DNA from: Clostridiales bacterium
Lineage (GTDB): Bacteria > Bacillota > Clostridia > Christensenellales > Aristaeellaceae
Assembly: GCA_015056205.1 (NCBI GenBank)
Contig: SVGS01000004.1
Coordinates: forward strand, 62,001-126,000
Length of the DNA: 64,000 nucleotides
Direction: 5' to 3'
Numbering within the stretch: the stretch's first letter is position 1; each line of letters starts with the position of its first letter. The notes beneath the pieces are model-generated. The model did no database searches. It saw only the letters and a program-made list of their open reading frames with translations, and was not told where the DNA came from. The position numbers were made by a program, and so were the translations under genes. Of the stretch, positions 28,247 through 37,263 are shown in pieces.

Positions 28247-28789
28247 ATGTACTGCGGGAATAATAAAACGGCGCTTTCCTCCCAGCGGCAGATTACAAGC
28301 GCGCTGCTCGCGCTGCTGGAGGAAATGCCGTACGGAGAAATTTCGGTCAGCGCCATCTGCAAGCGGGCGGATGTTTCCCGCCAGACCTTTTACAGCCTGT
28401 TTCAGTCCAAGGATAATGTGATTACCTTCAGCCTGCGCAATGACTGCTGTTATTCCAACGGCCGGCCGCGGGACTGCGGCGGTCATTCCTTCCGGGAGAT
28501 CTGCGGCGGCTTCGGCCGGTATATCATCCAGCACGCCGGCGTGCTGGAAATTCTGGCTCATCACGATCTGATGCCGCTTCTGCGCTCCGTGCTGCGGGAG
28601 GATTTTTCCCTTTACCTGGCCCACACCGGCAGCTATGCCCCCTCCCTGCAGCCCTATGTGGTTGACTTCCTGGCCGCCGGCATCACCAGCATCGCGGAAA
28701 CCTATGTCCGGACGGGCAAAAGGGCTGATCCCGAAACGCTGGAAAGCATCATCTATCTGCTGATGCGCGGGCAGTACTGCGATGATTGA
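28247..28789 (+). CDS. TetR/AcrR family transcriptional regulator
   Basis: A 180-residue regulator. The N-terminal helix-turn-helix reads SQRQITSALLALLEEMPYGEISVSAICKRADVSRQTFYSLFQSKDNV, the standard TetR pattern with Y-S-L-F in the last helix. The C-terminal part (residues 70-180) would bind an effector or form the dimer; it resembles the TetR_C type of Firmicutes. It is divergent from lon with a 245-nt gap that holds two related dyads, so control of lon, itself or both is plausible. GGAAAGAAG precedes the ATG by 7 nt. Confidence 0.88.
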   Translation: MYCGNNKTALSSQRQITSALLALLEEMPYGEISVSAICKRADVSRQTFYSLFQSKDNVITFSLRNDCCYSNGRPRDCGGHSFREICGGFGRYIIQHAGVLEILAHHDLMPLLRSVLREDFSLYLAHTGSYAPSLQPYVVDFLAAGITSIAETYVRTGKRADPETLESIIYLLMRGQYCDD

Positions 28790-28815
28790 CGAAACGCGGG
28801 AAACTGTGCTAAGAT
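28786..28815 (+). promoter_or_regulatory. Promoter of the secreted SH3-like gene
   Basis: TTGACG at 28786-28791, an 18-nt spacer and TAAGAT at 28810-28815. The -35 box overlaps the stop codon of the TetR-type gene. Confidence 0.5.
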
Positions 28816-28885
28816 GCTGCCAACGGACTTGGGTTCTGCGTATTTCAGAATGGACAGACTGATAAATGAATGGGAGGAATATCCA

Positions 28886-29524
28886 ATGAAAAAAATGATG
28901 GCTTGTCTGCTTGCGGTTCTGGTTCTGAGCCTGGCGCTGATCCCGGCGGCCTTCGCCGGAACGTCTACGGAAAGCGGCCGGACGGCGGTGGCCGGGAACT
29001 CCGGCCTGACCCGGGTGCTGAATGAGCTGCCGCCCTTCAAGTTTGAAAAACACGCGTATGGAATCGGCTACGGCACGTGCCCGGTTTATTCCGCTCCCTC
29101 CGAGAGCGCCTACCGCTGCGCGAACGGGAGAGCCTCCTGCGATACCAATTCGAAGATGGATGACGCCGGCTTCGTTTCCGGCTGGCTGATGGTCCGGTAT
29201 GAGACGAACAACGGCGGCGTGCGGGTCGGCTTCATTCCGCCGAAGTATGTCCGGGGATACAAATCCAGCATGGTTCCGCATTTCGGCTATGTCCCGGCCG
29301 TCGCCAATGATGTGATTTATGTCACGGATAACCCGATGACGCACGGAACGTCCTTCGCGACCCTGAGCGCGGGAGAAAGCTTCCATATTCTGAGCAAGTA
29401 TAATTACTACAAAGACCGGGGCCTGGACTGGTGGTATATCGAATGCACGGTGGACGGCCAGCAGGCTTACGGGTTTATCGAAGTGGATTCCGACTTCGAG
29501 CTGGGGAACGGCGCGGAGGGCTGA
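28886..29524 (+). CDS. Secreted SH3-like protein
   Basis: A 212-residue protein with a clear signal peptide (KKMMACLLAVLVLSLALIPAAFA). Two SH3-like units follow: C-P-V-Y-S-A-P-S-E-S-A ... G-W-L-M-V-R-Y (about residues 70-110) and V-I-Y-V-T-D-N-P-M-T-H-G ... W-W-Y-I-E-C-T-V (about residues 148-195), each ending with Y-G-F-I-type strands. Such bacterial SH3 modules bind peptidoglycan or other wall components. GGGAGGAAT lies 6-8 nt before the chosen start; upstream codons in frame have no such site. Single-gene unit with its own promoter and hairpin. Confidence 0.82.
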   Translation: MKKMMACLLAVLVLSLALIPAAFAGTSTESGRTAVAGNSGLTRVLNELPPFKFEKHAYGIGYGTCPVYSAPSESAYRCANGRASCDTNSKMDDAGFVSGWLMVRYETNNGGVRVGFIPPKYVRGYKSSMVPHFGYVPAVANDVIYVTDNPMTHGTSFATLSAGESFHILSKYNYYKDRGLDWWYIECTVDGQQAYGFIEVDSDFELGNGAEG

Positions 29525-29552
29525 AATCCCGCATTTTCCGGCAGATGATCTA

Positions 29553-29583
29553 CACTCCGTCAGGGAATTTCTCTGACGGAGTG
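29553..29583 (+). terminator. Hairpin terminator after the SH3-like gene
   Basis: CACTCCGTCAG pairs over 11 bp with CTGACGGAGTG. The following TGGTTTTATG is only a weak T-tract. Confidence 0.65.
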
Positions 29584-29656
29584 TGGTTTTATGTCTGCAT
29601 TTCCGCCCGGAATCCGGGGCGGCCGGAGAGCAGCGGTGAAGCTTTTACGCGGCTGA

Positions 29657-29686
29657 TTGACATTTGCCTCTTCTTTGTGCTATATA
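29657..29686 (+). promoter_or_regulatory. Promoter of the degV-family gene
   Basis: TTGACA at 29657-29662, an 18-nt spacer and TATATA at 29681-29686. Confidence 0.65.
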
Positions 29687-29733
29687 AATAAGGTTGACGG
29701 CTACCGCCGGCAGAAAGTTATGAGGTGACAAGT

Positions 29734-30597
29734 ATGTCTCAGAATTATGTACTGGTAACGGATTCGGCCTGCGATCTCGGGATTGAACGGGCCCGGGAAT
29801 GGGGAGTTGAGATGATCCGTATGCCTTTTTTGTTTACGGACGATGGCGTGGGCCATTCGGATCTGGATCAGCCGCTGCATGAGTTTTATACCCAGATGCG
29901 GGACGGCCGGGTAGCCAAGACCTCCGCGGTGAATGAGGATATGTATTTCCGGACCTTTACGCCGATTCTGGAGCAGGGGAAGGATATTCTGTACCTGGCC
30001 TTTTCCAGCGGCCTGAGCGTGACCGCGGAGAACAGCCGCAAGGTGGCGGCTGCGCTTTCGGAGCAGTATCCGGAAAGAACGATCCGGGTGATCGATTCCC
30101 TGGGGGCTTCCGGCGGGGAAGGGCTGTTCGTGTATCTGGCGAAGCAGAACCTGGACGCGGGCCTGACCCTGGAGGAGAACGCGAAAAAGCTGGAGGCGGA
30201 GGTGCATCACGTCTGCCACTGGTTCACCGTGGAAGAGCTGAAGTATCTGAAGCGGGGCGGCCGGATCAGTACGGCCACCGCGCTGCTGGGCACCGCGCTG
30301 AACGTCAAGCCGGTGCTGCATGTGGATGACGAGGGCCATCTGGTCAAAATGTCCCAGACTCACGGGAGGAAAAAGTCCATCCGGCTGATGGCGGAGCATC
30401 TGGGGGAAACGATCCGGGACGGGTCGCCGATCATAATTTCCCATGCCGACTGCCTGAAGGACGCGGAGCTGCTGGTGAAGATCCTGAAGGAGGAATACGG
30501 GCGGGACACCACGCTGATCACGGAGATCGGCTCGGTCATCGGCGCGCATGCCGGCCCCGGTACGCTGGCGCTGTTCTTCCTGGGCAGCCACCGCTGA
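29734..30597 (+). CDS. DegV family fatty-acid-binding protein
   Basis: A 287-residue DegV protein. It opens NYVLVTDSACDLG, continues with KTSAVNEDMYF in the S/T loop, has LAFSSGLSVTAENSRKVAA and the R-x-I-x-T-A-T-A-L-L-G segment before the C-terminal EDD domain. The family binds long-chain fatty acids; FakB members hand them to the kinase FakA, which is not in this window, so FakB identity is unproven. The start at 29734 follows GAGGTGA; a GTG three codons earlier lies inside that site. Confidence 0.93.
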   Translation: MSQNYVLVTDSACDLGIERAREWGVEMIRMPFLFTDDGVGHSDLDQPLHEFYTQMRDGRVAKTSAVNEDMYFRTFTPILEQGKDILYLAFSSGLSVTAENSRKVAAALSEQYPERTIRVIDSLGASGGEGLFVYLAKQNLDAGLTLEENAKKLEAEVHHVCHWFTVEELKYLKRGGRISTATALLGTALNVKPVLHVDDEGHLVKMSQTHGRKKSIRLMAEHLGETIRDGSPIIISHADCLKDAELLVKILKEEYGRDTTLITEIGSVIGAHAGPGTLALFFLGSHR

Positions 30598-30620
30598 TCC
30601 GCGTTCTCCCGAAAAATACA

Positions 30621-30649
30621 TTGCGCCCGAAGCGAAAAGAGCGTATAAT
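30621..30649 (+). promoter_or_regulatory. Promoter of the P-loop gene at 30684
   Basis: TTGCGC at 30621-30626, a 17-nt spacer and TATAAT at 30644-30649. An in-frame ATG at 30648 overlaps the -10 box and is therefore not the translation start. Confidence 0.65.
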
Positions 30650-30683
30650 GAAAGAAGAAAAAACCATAGAGGAGGGGTCCCCC

Positions 30684-31094
30684 ATGATACAGGTAATCGC
30701 GGGCAGGAAAGGATCCGGGAAAACCAAGCGCCTGATCGACCTGACCAATACGACCGCCCGGGAAGCGATCCATGATGTGATTTTCCTGGACGATGACAAT
30801 CGCTATATGTTCGACGTGGATCATAAGGTTCGCTTTATCAACGCCGAAGATTATCATATTCACAGCGCCGAGATGTTCATCGGCTTCATGTGCGGCATCA
30901 TTTCCTCCAACTTCGATCTGGGCACCGTGTTTGTGGATGCTTTCCTGAAGCTGTGCCATACGGAGCTGGCGGCGACGGGTCCGGTGGTGGAAGCCCTGGC
31001 GGAGCTGGGGAGCAAGCACGACGTCGATTTTGTGCTCAGTCTGAGCGCGGATCCGGATGAGCTTCCGGATTTCCTGAAAAAGTACGTCATCTGA
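30684..31094 (+). CDS. Small P-loop protein of unknown function
   Basis: A 136-residue protein with an N-terminal P-loop: M-I-Q-V-I-A-G-R-K-G-S-G-K-T-K (GRKGSGKT at residues 7-14). A D-V-I-F-L-D-D-D-N-R segment follows, and G-T-V-F-V-D-A-F resembles Walker B. Proteins like it occur in Clostridia and are sometimes labelled twitching-motility-like, without evidence. GGAGGGG lies 6-8 nt before the start. It is a soluble, probably nucleotide-binding protein with its own promoter and terminator; the role is unknown. Confidence 0.8.
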   Translation: MIQVIAGRKGSGKTKRLIDLTNTTAREAIHDVIFLDDDNRYMFDVDHKVRFINAEDYHIHSAEMFIGFMCGIISSNFDLGTVFVDAFLKLCHTELAATGPVVEALAELGSKHDVDFVLSLSADPDELPDFLKKYVI

Positions 31095-31110
31095 TTCAGC
31101 TTGAAGAAGC

Positions 31111-31144
31111 AAAGGGGCGATGGATGATCCTTCGCCTCTTTTTT
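31111..31144 (+). terminator. Terminator of the P-loop gene
   Basis: AAAGGGGCGA pairs with TCGCCTCTTT (one G-U pair) and is followed by TTTTT. Confidence 0.85.
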
Positions 31145-31254
31145 GAAAAATAAGCTGTTTATAAAAAAACACGTTTTTTCAGCATATCTTACGGGATTTG
31201 TGATATTGGTTTGGTCGGTAAAAATGCAGGACGATACTGGAGTGTGATGAAATT

Positions 31255-32745
31255 ATGTCGTTTTTTTCTACCCGCGGCGGAAGCTGCGTGACCGCCAGCC
31301 AGGCGATTCTGCAGGGGCTGGCGCCGAACGGCGGGCTGTATGTGCCCGCCATGTTTCCGACCGTCAGCGGCGCGGATCTGGCGGCGCTGGGCAGCATGAA
31401 TTATCCGCAGCGGGCCGCGCTGATTCTGCGGCAGTATCTGGAGGATTTCAGCCCCGCTGAGATTGAGCGGGACGTGGCGGCGGCTTACGGCGCCGACCGG
31501 TTCCGGGATCCCGCCGTCGCTCCCGTCCGGAGGCTGGATGATTCCACCTTCGTGCTGGAGCTGTTTCACGGGCCCACCCTGGCCTTCAAGGATATCGCGC
31601 TCCAGCTGCTTCCGCATCTGATCCGCCGTTCCGCGGAGAAAAACGGGGAAACCCGGGAAGTCAGCATTCTGGTGGCTACCAGCGGGGATACCGGGAAGGC
31701 TGCTCTGGAAGGCTTCCGCGATGTTCCCGGCACCAGCTGCACGGTTTTCTATCCGCTGGAGGGTGTCAGCGATGTGCAGAAGCTGCAGATGGTCACCACC
31801 GCCGGGGAGAATACGCATGTCATCGCGGTCCGGGGCAATTTTGACGATGCCCAGACCGGCGTGAAGGAGCTCTTCTCGTCGGAAGCCTTCGGCGAAAAGA
31901 TGCGGGAGAAGGGCCGGGTGCTGTCCTCGGCCAACAGCATCAACTTCGGGCGGCTGGTGCCGCAGATTGTCTATTATTTCTCCGCCTATGCCGATCTGGT
32001 GAAGCAGGGCGCGGTCCGGATGGGCGACCCGGTGAACTTCTGCGTTCCCACGGGCAATTTCGGCGATATCCTGGCGGGATATTACGCGCGGAACATGGGG
32101 CTTCCCGTGAACCGGCTGATCTGCGCCAGCAACCGGAACAATGTGCTGACGGATTTCTTCAACACGGGAATTTATTCCACGCACCGCACCTTCTTCCGCA
32201 CGATCAGCCCGAGTATGGATATTCTGGTATCCTCCAACCTGGAGCGCCTGCTCTATGAAGCGGCGGACCGGGACGGGGAGCTGATCGCCACCTGGATGCG
32301 CCAGCTGAAGGAATGCGGCAGCTTCTCCGTGGGCGAGCAGCGGCTGGACTGGCTGGGCACCATGTTCTGGGCGGAATGCGCGGACGACAAGGATACCCTG
32401 GCGGAGATCCGGAACCGGTATCTCCAGGATCATTATCTGATGGATCCCCATACCGCGGTGGCCGGCCACGTGCTGCGGCAGTACCGGAAAGCCCGGAACG
32501 ATCAGACCCCCACGGTCATCGTGGCCACCGCCAGTCCCTACAAGTTCGCCGCGGATGTGCTGCGGGCGCTGAAGAACGAGGAAGAGCGGGAGCCGGACGC
32601 CTTCATAGCCAGCGGGGAGCTGGAGAAGCTGACCGGCGTCCCCATGCCGGATCAGGTCCGCAGCCTGCGGGAACTGCCTGTCCGGCACCGCAGGGAATGT
32701 GAAAAGAACGGGATGGCGGAAGCCGTGCTGGCGGAGCTGGCCTGA
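31255..32745 (+). CDS. thrC: Threonine synthase
   Basis: A 496-residue PLP enzyme of the longer threonine synthase class. F-H-G-P-T-L-A-F-K-D-I-A-L-Q-L-L is the PLP-lysine motif (about residues 103-118), and V-A-T-S-G-D-T-G-K-A-A is the phosphate-binding loop. VNFCVPTGNFGDILAGYYA is a second hallmark. It converts O-phosphohomoserine to threonine, the last step of the pathway. It stands alone here: no hom or thrB beside it. The start is preceded by GGAGTGTGATGAAATT, spacing about 10 nt. The region 31145-31254 shows no clear regulatory RNA. Confidence 0.95.
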   Translation: MSFFSTRGGSCVTASQAILQGLAPNGGLYVPAMFPTVSGADLAALGSMNYPQRAALILRQYLEDFSPAEIERDVAAAYGADRFRDPAVAPVRRLDDSTFVLELFHGPTLAFKDIALQLLPHLIRRSAEKNGETREVSILVATSGDTGKAALEGFRDVPGTSCTVFYPLEGVSDVQKLQMVTTAGENTHVIAVRGNFDDAQTGVKELFSSEAFGEKMREKGRVLSSANSINFGRLVPQIVYYFSAYADLVKQGAVRMGDPVNFCVPTGNFGDILAGYYARNMGLPVNRLICASNRNNVLTDFFNTGIYSTHRTFFRTISPSMDILVSSNLERLLYEAADRDGELIATWMRQLKECGSFSVGEQRLDWLGTMFWAECADDKDTLAEIRNRYLQDHYLMDPHTAVAGHVLRQYRKARNDQTPTVIVATASPYKFAADVLRALKNEEEREPDAFIASGELEKLTGVPMPDQVRSLRELPVRHRRECEKNGMAEAVLAELA

Positions 32746-32838
32746 AGTTTTTCCTTTTCAAACCGAAGGAAGTATGGTAAAATATTCGCCGGGCGTGTCG
32801 CCGGGAAAGGGGCGCGCCCGGAAAGGCGTGATACAAAG

Positions 32839-33912
32839 ATGACCGCTTCTGAGCGACTGGTTGATTTTTTGAAGCTGAAGCCTTCCTCCGCAGCTGTGGT
32901 TCATGATCCCTCCAATATGTTCTATCTGACGGAGGGATATACCGGAGAGGGCCTGGTGCTGATCTCCGGCGAGCGGCGGGTGATCCTGACGGATTTCCGC
33001 TATACGGAGCAGGCTGCCCGGCAGGCGCCGGATTTTGAAGTGCTGATGACGGATTCCGATCATCCAGAAAAGGCCATGCTGGCGGAGCTGGCGAAAGCCT
33101 GGGGGCTGACGGAGATGAAGATGGAGCTGAACTATCTCTCCGTGGACCGTTTCCGGGAAATCCGGGGCGCCGTGGGGGAGGAAGTCAGCTGTACCAGCCT
33201 GGAAAGGGCGCCCCAGAAGCTGCGAGAGATCAAGACGGAGGCGGAGGTTTCCGCGATCCGGAAGGCCTGCGGCATCACCTCGAAAGCTTTCGGCGCGATC
33301 CTGGAGAAGATCCGCCCCGGCATGACGGAGAAGGAGCTGCAGATTGAGCTGGATTTCACCATGCTGCGTCTGGGCGCGGACGGGAACGCTTTCTCCACCA
33401 TCATCGCCTCCGGGGAGAACGGAAGCCTGCCCCACGCGATTCCCGGGCCCCGGGTGCTGCGGGCGGGCGATATGATCACGATGGACTTCGGCGCGAAGGT
33501 GGACGGGTACTGCAGCGATATGACCCGGACGGTGGCGCTCGGAAAGCCGTCGGATGAAATGAAGCGGGTCTATGATACGGTTTTCCGCGCCCAGGCCATG
33601 TGTGTCGAGGCGCTTGCCGCCGGGAAGAACTGCTATGAGATCGACCGGCTGGCCCGGGACTATATTGACGCGCAGGGCTATGCCGGCCGCTTTGGACACG
33701 GCCTGGGCCACGCGGTGGGAATCGATATTCACGAGGAGCCCCGCCTGAGCCCGAAATGCAGGGAGGATCTGCGCGCCGGCGTGGTGATGACGGTTGAGCC
33801 GGGCGTTTATCTGCCGGGAGTGGGCGGCGTCCGCATCGAGGATACCTGCCTGGTTCTGGAGAACGGGAGCGAGTCGCTGACGACGGCGGACCGGCAGCTG
33901 ATCATTTTGTAA
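32839..33912 (+). CDS. M24 family Xaa-Pro aminopeptidase
   Basis: A 357-residue creatinase-fold peptidase with an N-terminal creatinase domain (residues 1-125) and the C-terminal pita-bread domain. The five metal ligands are visible: MDFGAKVDGYCSDMTRT (two Asp), FGHGLGHAVGIDIHE (His), MTVEPGVYLPG (Glu) and GGVRIEDTCLV (Glu). It removes N-terminal residues before proline from peptides in the cytoplasm. It lies just before efp, a very common arrangement in Firmicutes; the 48-nt gap suggests one transcript. Confidence 0.94.
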   Translation: MTASERLVDFLKLKPSSAAVVHDPSNMFYLTEGYTGEGLVLISGERRVILTDFRYTEQAARQAPDFEVLMTDSDHPEKAMLAELAKAWGLTEMKMELNYLSVDRFREIRGAVGEEVSCTSLERAPQKLREIKTEAEVSAIRKACGITSKAFGAILEKIRPGMTEKELQIELDFTMLRLGADGNAFSTIIASGENGSLPHAIPGPRVLRAGDMITMDFGAKVDGYCSDMTRTVALGKPSDEMKRVYDTVFRAQAMCVEALAAGKNCYEIDRLARDYIDAQGYAGRFGHGLGHAVGIDIHEEPRLSPKCREDLRAGVVMTVEPGVYLPGVGGVRIEDTCLVLENGSESLTTADRQLIIL

Positions 33913-33960
33913 GCGTGAGCAATTAAAAGGAATATAAAAAAGAACGGAGGTAAAGAAGAC

Positions 33961-34518
33961 ATGATTACCGCAGGAGATTTCAAAAAGGGCATTACCATTG
34001 AGTGGGACGGGGGCGTATGGAACATCGTTGATTTCCAGCACGTGAAGCCGGGTAAGGGCGCGGCCTTCGTTCGTACCAAGATCAAGAACGTGATGACCGG
34101 CGCGGTGGTGGAGCGCAGCTTCAACCCGACCGACAAAATGCCCAAGGCCATCATCGAGACCAAGGAAATGCAGTATGTATACAATGACGGGGATCTCTAT
34201 TACTTCATGGATACCGAGACCTACGAGCAGCTGCCCCTGAGCAAGGATCAGGTGGAGGACGCCATCCCCTTCGTGAAGGAAGGCACCAATGTGACCGTGC
34301 GCTTCTTCAAGGGCAGCGCTTTCTCCGTGGAAGCCCCCAACTTCGTGGTGCTGGAAGTGACGGATACCGAGCCCGGTTTCGCCGGCGATACCGCGTCCAA
34401 TACCTATAAGCCTGCGACCCTGGAGACCGGCTTCAGCCTGCAGGTTCCGCTGTTCATCAACACCGGTGACAAGATCCAGATTGACACCCGCACCGGCGAA
34501 TATCTGAAGAGGGCGTAA
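33961..34518 (+). CDS. efp: Translation elongation factor P
   Basis: A 185-residue EF-P with three domains. The tip loop reads [14 protein letters not shown] with the modifiable lysine at about residue 32, and the C-terminal hallmark reads [19 protein letters not shown]. It rescues ribosomes stalled at polyproline stretches. ACGGAGGTAAAGAAGAC supplies the ribosome site. It sits between a proline-specific aminopeptidase and a zinc-ribbon protein, all on the same strand with short gaps. Confidence 0.98.
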   Translation: MITAGDFKKGITIEWDGGVWNIVDFQHVKPGKGAAFVRTKIKNVMTGAVVERSFNPTDKMPKAIIETKEMQYVYNDGDLYYFMDTETYEQLPLSKDQVEDAIPFVKEGTNVTVRFFKGSAFSVEAPNFVVLEVTDTEPGFAGDTASNTYKPATLETGFSLQVPLFINTGDKIQIDTRTGEYLKRA

Positions 34519-34520
34519 TC

Positions 34521-35048
34521 ATGAGCCGACTGACGGATCGGATCAGCTATCTGCAGGGCCTGGCGGAGGGCATGAAGCTGAACCCGGGCAAGGACAGCCA
34601 TAAGCTGATCCTGGGAATCCTGGATGTGCTGGGAGACGTGGGGGATGCTTTTGACGCCCTGGCGGAAGCCCATGGCGAGCTGAACGAATATGTGGAAAGC
34701 ATCGATGCCAATCTGGCGGATCTGGAAGCGGCCTGCTATGCGAATGCGGCGGAGGATGAAGCCGGAGAAGGGGAAGACCCGGAGACCGGCCTGATCCAGT
34801 ATGTCTGCCCCCATTGCGGCGGCACGGTGGATGTGGATCCGGATGACATCGATTTTGACGAGGAGGCGCTTTGCCCCCTCTGCGGAAAAGCCCTGTTTCC
34901 CGTGCTTCCGGAGGAACCGGATCAGGAGCCGGAAAGCAAACCGGAGACTCAGCCGGCGAACAAACCGGATCAGAAGCCGGAAAGCAGCCCGGAAACCCAG
35001 CCGGCAGGCAAACCGGATCAGAAGCCGGAAAGTAAGCCGGAAGCATAA
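34521..35048 (+). CDS. CD1247-type N-terminal domain and zinc-ribbon protein
   Basis: A 175-residue protein. Residues 1-75 (LTDRISYLQGLAEGMKL then LGDVGDAFDALAEAHGELNEYVESID) form the helical CD1247-like domain typical of Clostridia. A C-x2-C ... C-x2-C zinc ribbon follows at about residues 95-123 (YVCPHCGG ... CPLCGKALF). The tail, residues about 135-175, is an irregular repeat of K-P-D-Q-K-P-E-S and P-E-T-Q-P-A. It starts 2 nt after efp stops, so it is translated with it. The link with EF-P is positional only. Confidence 0.87.
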   Translation: MSRLTDRISYLQGLAEGMKLNPGKDSHKLILGILDVLGDVGDAFDALAEAHGELNEYVESIDANLADLEAACYANAAEDEAGEGEDPETGLIQYVCPHCGGTVDVDPDDIDFDEEALCPLCGKALFPVLPEEPDQEPESKPETQPANKPDQKPESSPETQPAGKPDQKPESKPEA

Positions 35049-35060
35049 TCAGGACGAAGG

Positions 35061-35098
35061 AAAAACGGAGAATGCGGTCACGCATTCTCCATTTTTTT
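35061..35098. terminator. Bidirectional terminator between the zinc-ribbon gene and ktrA
   Basis: GGAGAATGCG and CGCATTCTCC pair around GTCA, with A-rich and T-rich flanks. The left part overlaps the last codons of ktrA on the opposite strand. Confidence 0.88.
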
Positions 35099-35725
35099 GA
35101 TCGTGTTGTAAGGCCCGAGCACCACAAAAATGTCGTCCCGCCGGACGGGCCGGTCGATATCCGGGGGAATGACCAGCTTCTCTCCCTCCCGGGTGGCCAG
35201 GATATTGGCGCCGAAGCGGGAACGCAGATCCAGCTCCCGGATGCTCCGGCCCGCCCATTTGAGCGGGGCATGAATCTCCAGAATGCCGTATTCGTCGCTC
35301 AGCTCGATGTATTCCATGATGCCGGTGGAAGTCAGCCCCAGGGCCAGCTTATCCGCCGTTTCCCGCTCCGGAATGATGACCCGGTTGGCGCCCAGCCGTT
35401 CCAGAATTTCCTTATGGGTGTCGTTCTGCGCCTTGCAGAGGACGTAAGGCACCTTCAGGGTTTTCAGATTCATGGTGATCAGGGCGGAGGCTCCCAGATC
35501 CGACCCGATGGCTATCACCGCCCGGTCCACATGATCCGCGCCCAGCCGGGCCAGCACGTCATAGTCCTGAGCGTCCGCGACGACCGCCCGGGTCACCCGG
35601 TCGGCGATCCGGTTGACAATGGCCTCGTCCCTGTCGATGGCCAGCACCTCCTCGCCGCAGGCATACAGGCGAACGGCCAGTTCGAATCCAAACCGTCCGA
35701 GACCGATGATGATATAGGACTTCAT
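35078..35725 (-). CDS. ktrA: Potassium uptake regulatory subunit (KtrA/TrkA)
   Basis: A 215-residue cytoplasmic gating protein. The RCK_N domain opens KSYIIIGLGRFGFELAVRL, the nucleotide-binding GxGxxG, with the acidic end of strand 2 in EVLAIDRDE. The RCK_C domain is about residues 135-215. It forms a ring below the KtrB channel and opens it in response to nucleotides. It begins 13 nt after ktrB stops and is clearly in the same operon. A c-di-AMP-binding role of the RCK_C domain is known in relatives. Confidence 0.94.
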   Translation of the reverse strand: MKSYIIIGLGRFGFELAVRLYACGEEVLAIDRDEAIVNRIADRVTRAVVADAQDYDVLARLGADHVDRAVIAIGSDLGASALITMNLKTLKVPYVLCKAQNDTHKEILERLGANRVIIPERETADKLALGLTSTGIMEYIELSDEYGILEIHAPLKWAGRSIRELDLRSRFGANILATREGEKLVIPPDIDRPVRRDDIFVVLGPYNTIKKMENA

Positions 35726-35738
35726 AGCCTTTCCCTCC

Positions 35739-37118
35739 TTATCCGATCATCAGATCGGCGTTGGCATATTGATATTGCTGACCGATCGGCTTGTTCCGCA
35801 GGAAGCCGCAGCTGACCGTCAGAACGCCGACCCGGCCGAAATACATCAGCAGGATGATCACCAGCTGCGGCACCGGCCGCAGCGTCGGTGTCAGGCCGGT
35901 GCTCAGCCCCACGGTTCCGATGGCGGAAACCGTCTCGAACAGGGCGTTCTCAAAGCGGGCCGGACCGGTCGCACAGATCAGAATGGCGCTGAAGAAGGCC
36001 ATGCCGATCATCAGCGTGAAAATCGTGATGGCGTTCAGCGCGTTCTCGCCGGTAATGGTCCGGTGAAACACGCTGACGGTCTGCCGCCCGCGCATCCGGT
36101 TCCACAGGAACATGAGCAGTACTACGAAGGTGACGGTTTTCAGGCCGCCCGCGGTGGATCCGGAGGAGCCGCCGATGAGCATCAGAAAGATGGAAAGCCC
36201 CTTGCCGGCCGCCGAAAGTCCGCCCTGATCGATGCCGGCGAAGCCGGCGGTCCGCAGGGTTACGGACTGGAAGAAGGCGGCCAGGATTCGGGACGGCCAG
36301 GGAAGGGAACCCAGGGTCCGGGGATTATCCCATTCCAGCAGACAGAATCCGACGGTCCCTCCCAGGAGCAGGATGCCGGTGACGATCAGCACCAGCTTGG
36401 TATAGACGCTGAGCCGGCGGGTTTTCCGGACCCGGAGCACGTCGTCCCAGACCAGGAAGCCCAGACCGCCGAGAACGATCAGCGCGGACAGCGTCAGCAT
36501 GACGATCAGGTCGGACTGATAGGGAATCATGGAGGCCCCGGGCTCCATGCAGCCGAGAATGTCGAACCCGGCGTTGCAGAAGGCCGAAACCGCGTGAAAA
36601 ACGCCCATCCAGACCGCCTGGGGAAAGGGAAAATCCGCCAGGAACCGCAGCGTCAGAATCAGCGCGCCGGCGCCCTCCAGCACGAAGGAGCGGAACAGCA
36701 GCCGCCTCTGCTGGGTCATGATGTCTCCCAGCCGGTCCGCCCCGATGGATTCGGCGATGACCAGCCGGGACTGGAGGCTCATTTTCCGGCGGCGGAAGGC
36801 GATAAAGGTCAGGGAGGCGGCGGACATGAAGCCCAGGCCTCCGATCTCGATCATGGTCAGGATCACGGCCTGGCCGAAGGGGCTCCACAGGCTCCAGGTG
36901 TCCCCCCGCACCAGTCCGGTGACGCAGGTCGCCGAGGTCGCGGTAAACAGACCGGTCAGAAAGCCGTGGCTGCGCCCGGTGCGCGACGCGGCGGGCGTGG
37001 TCAGCAGCAGGGCTCCCAGCAGAATCAGGCCTGCAAACCCCAGGGCGATCACCCGGGGGATGCTGACAGAACGGCGCTTTTCCCGAATAACGCGGTTCGG
37101 TTTCTTTCCGGAGCTCAT
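35739..37118 (-). CDS. ktrB: Potassium uptake channel subunit (KtrB/TrkH)
   Basis: A 459-residue membrane protein with the four-fold M1-P-M2 build of the Trk/Ktr/HKT superfamily. Filter-like segments are seen, for example ATSATCVTGL, VSAFCNAGFDI, SVTLRTAGFAGI and VSAIGTVGLSTG. K+ or Na+-coupled K+ uptake is the expected role. The ATG at 37118 follows GAAGGGGACAAGC; an ATG five codons earlier is possible. ktrA follows directly, completing the system. Confidence 0.94.
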   Translation of the reverse strand: MSSGKKPNRVIREKRRSVSIPRVIALGFAGLILLGALLLTTPAASRTGRSHGFLTGLFTATSATCVTGLVRGDTWSLWSPFGQAVILTMIEIGGLGFMSAASLTFIAFRRRKMSLQSRLVIAESIGADRLGDIMTQQRRLLFRSFVLEGAGALILTLRFLADFPFPQAVWMGVFHAVSAFCNAGFDILGCMEPGASMIPYQSDLIVMLTLSALIVLGGLGFLVWDDVLRVRKTRRLSVYTKLVLIVTGILLLGGTVGFCLLEWDNPRTLGSLPWPSRILAAFFQSVTLRTAGFAGIDQGGLSAAGKGLSIFLMLIGGSSGSTAGGLKTVTFVVLLMFLWNRMRGRQTVSVFHRTITGENALNAITIFTLMIGMAFFSAILICATGPARFENALFETVSAIGTVGLSTGLTPTLRPVPQLVIILLMYFGRVGVLTVSCGFLRNKPIGQQYQYANADLMIG

Positions 37119-37221
37119 GCTTGTCCCCTTCATTTCGCTTCATTAGAATCGGATTGGAATCGGATTTTGAATCTGATTTCGCACGCCAGTATACACCAAA
37201 CCCGAAAAACAGACAAGTTTC

Positions 37222-37250
37222 TTGCTAAACCGGTGTAAAAAGGGTACAAT
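37222..37250 (+). promoter_or_regulatory. Promoter of the glycosyltransferase gene
   Basis: TTGCTA at 37222-37227, a 17-nt spacer and TACAAT at 37245-37250. Transcription would begin near 37257. Confidence 0.65.
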
Positions 37251-37263
37251 CGGAGAAACGGAA

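Noticed and set aside
30648..30683. Earlier ATG for the P-loop gene
   Set aside because: The codon overlaps the TATAAT of the predicted promoter and so lies before the message begins; the GGAGGGG site serves 30684.
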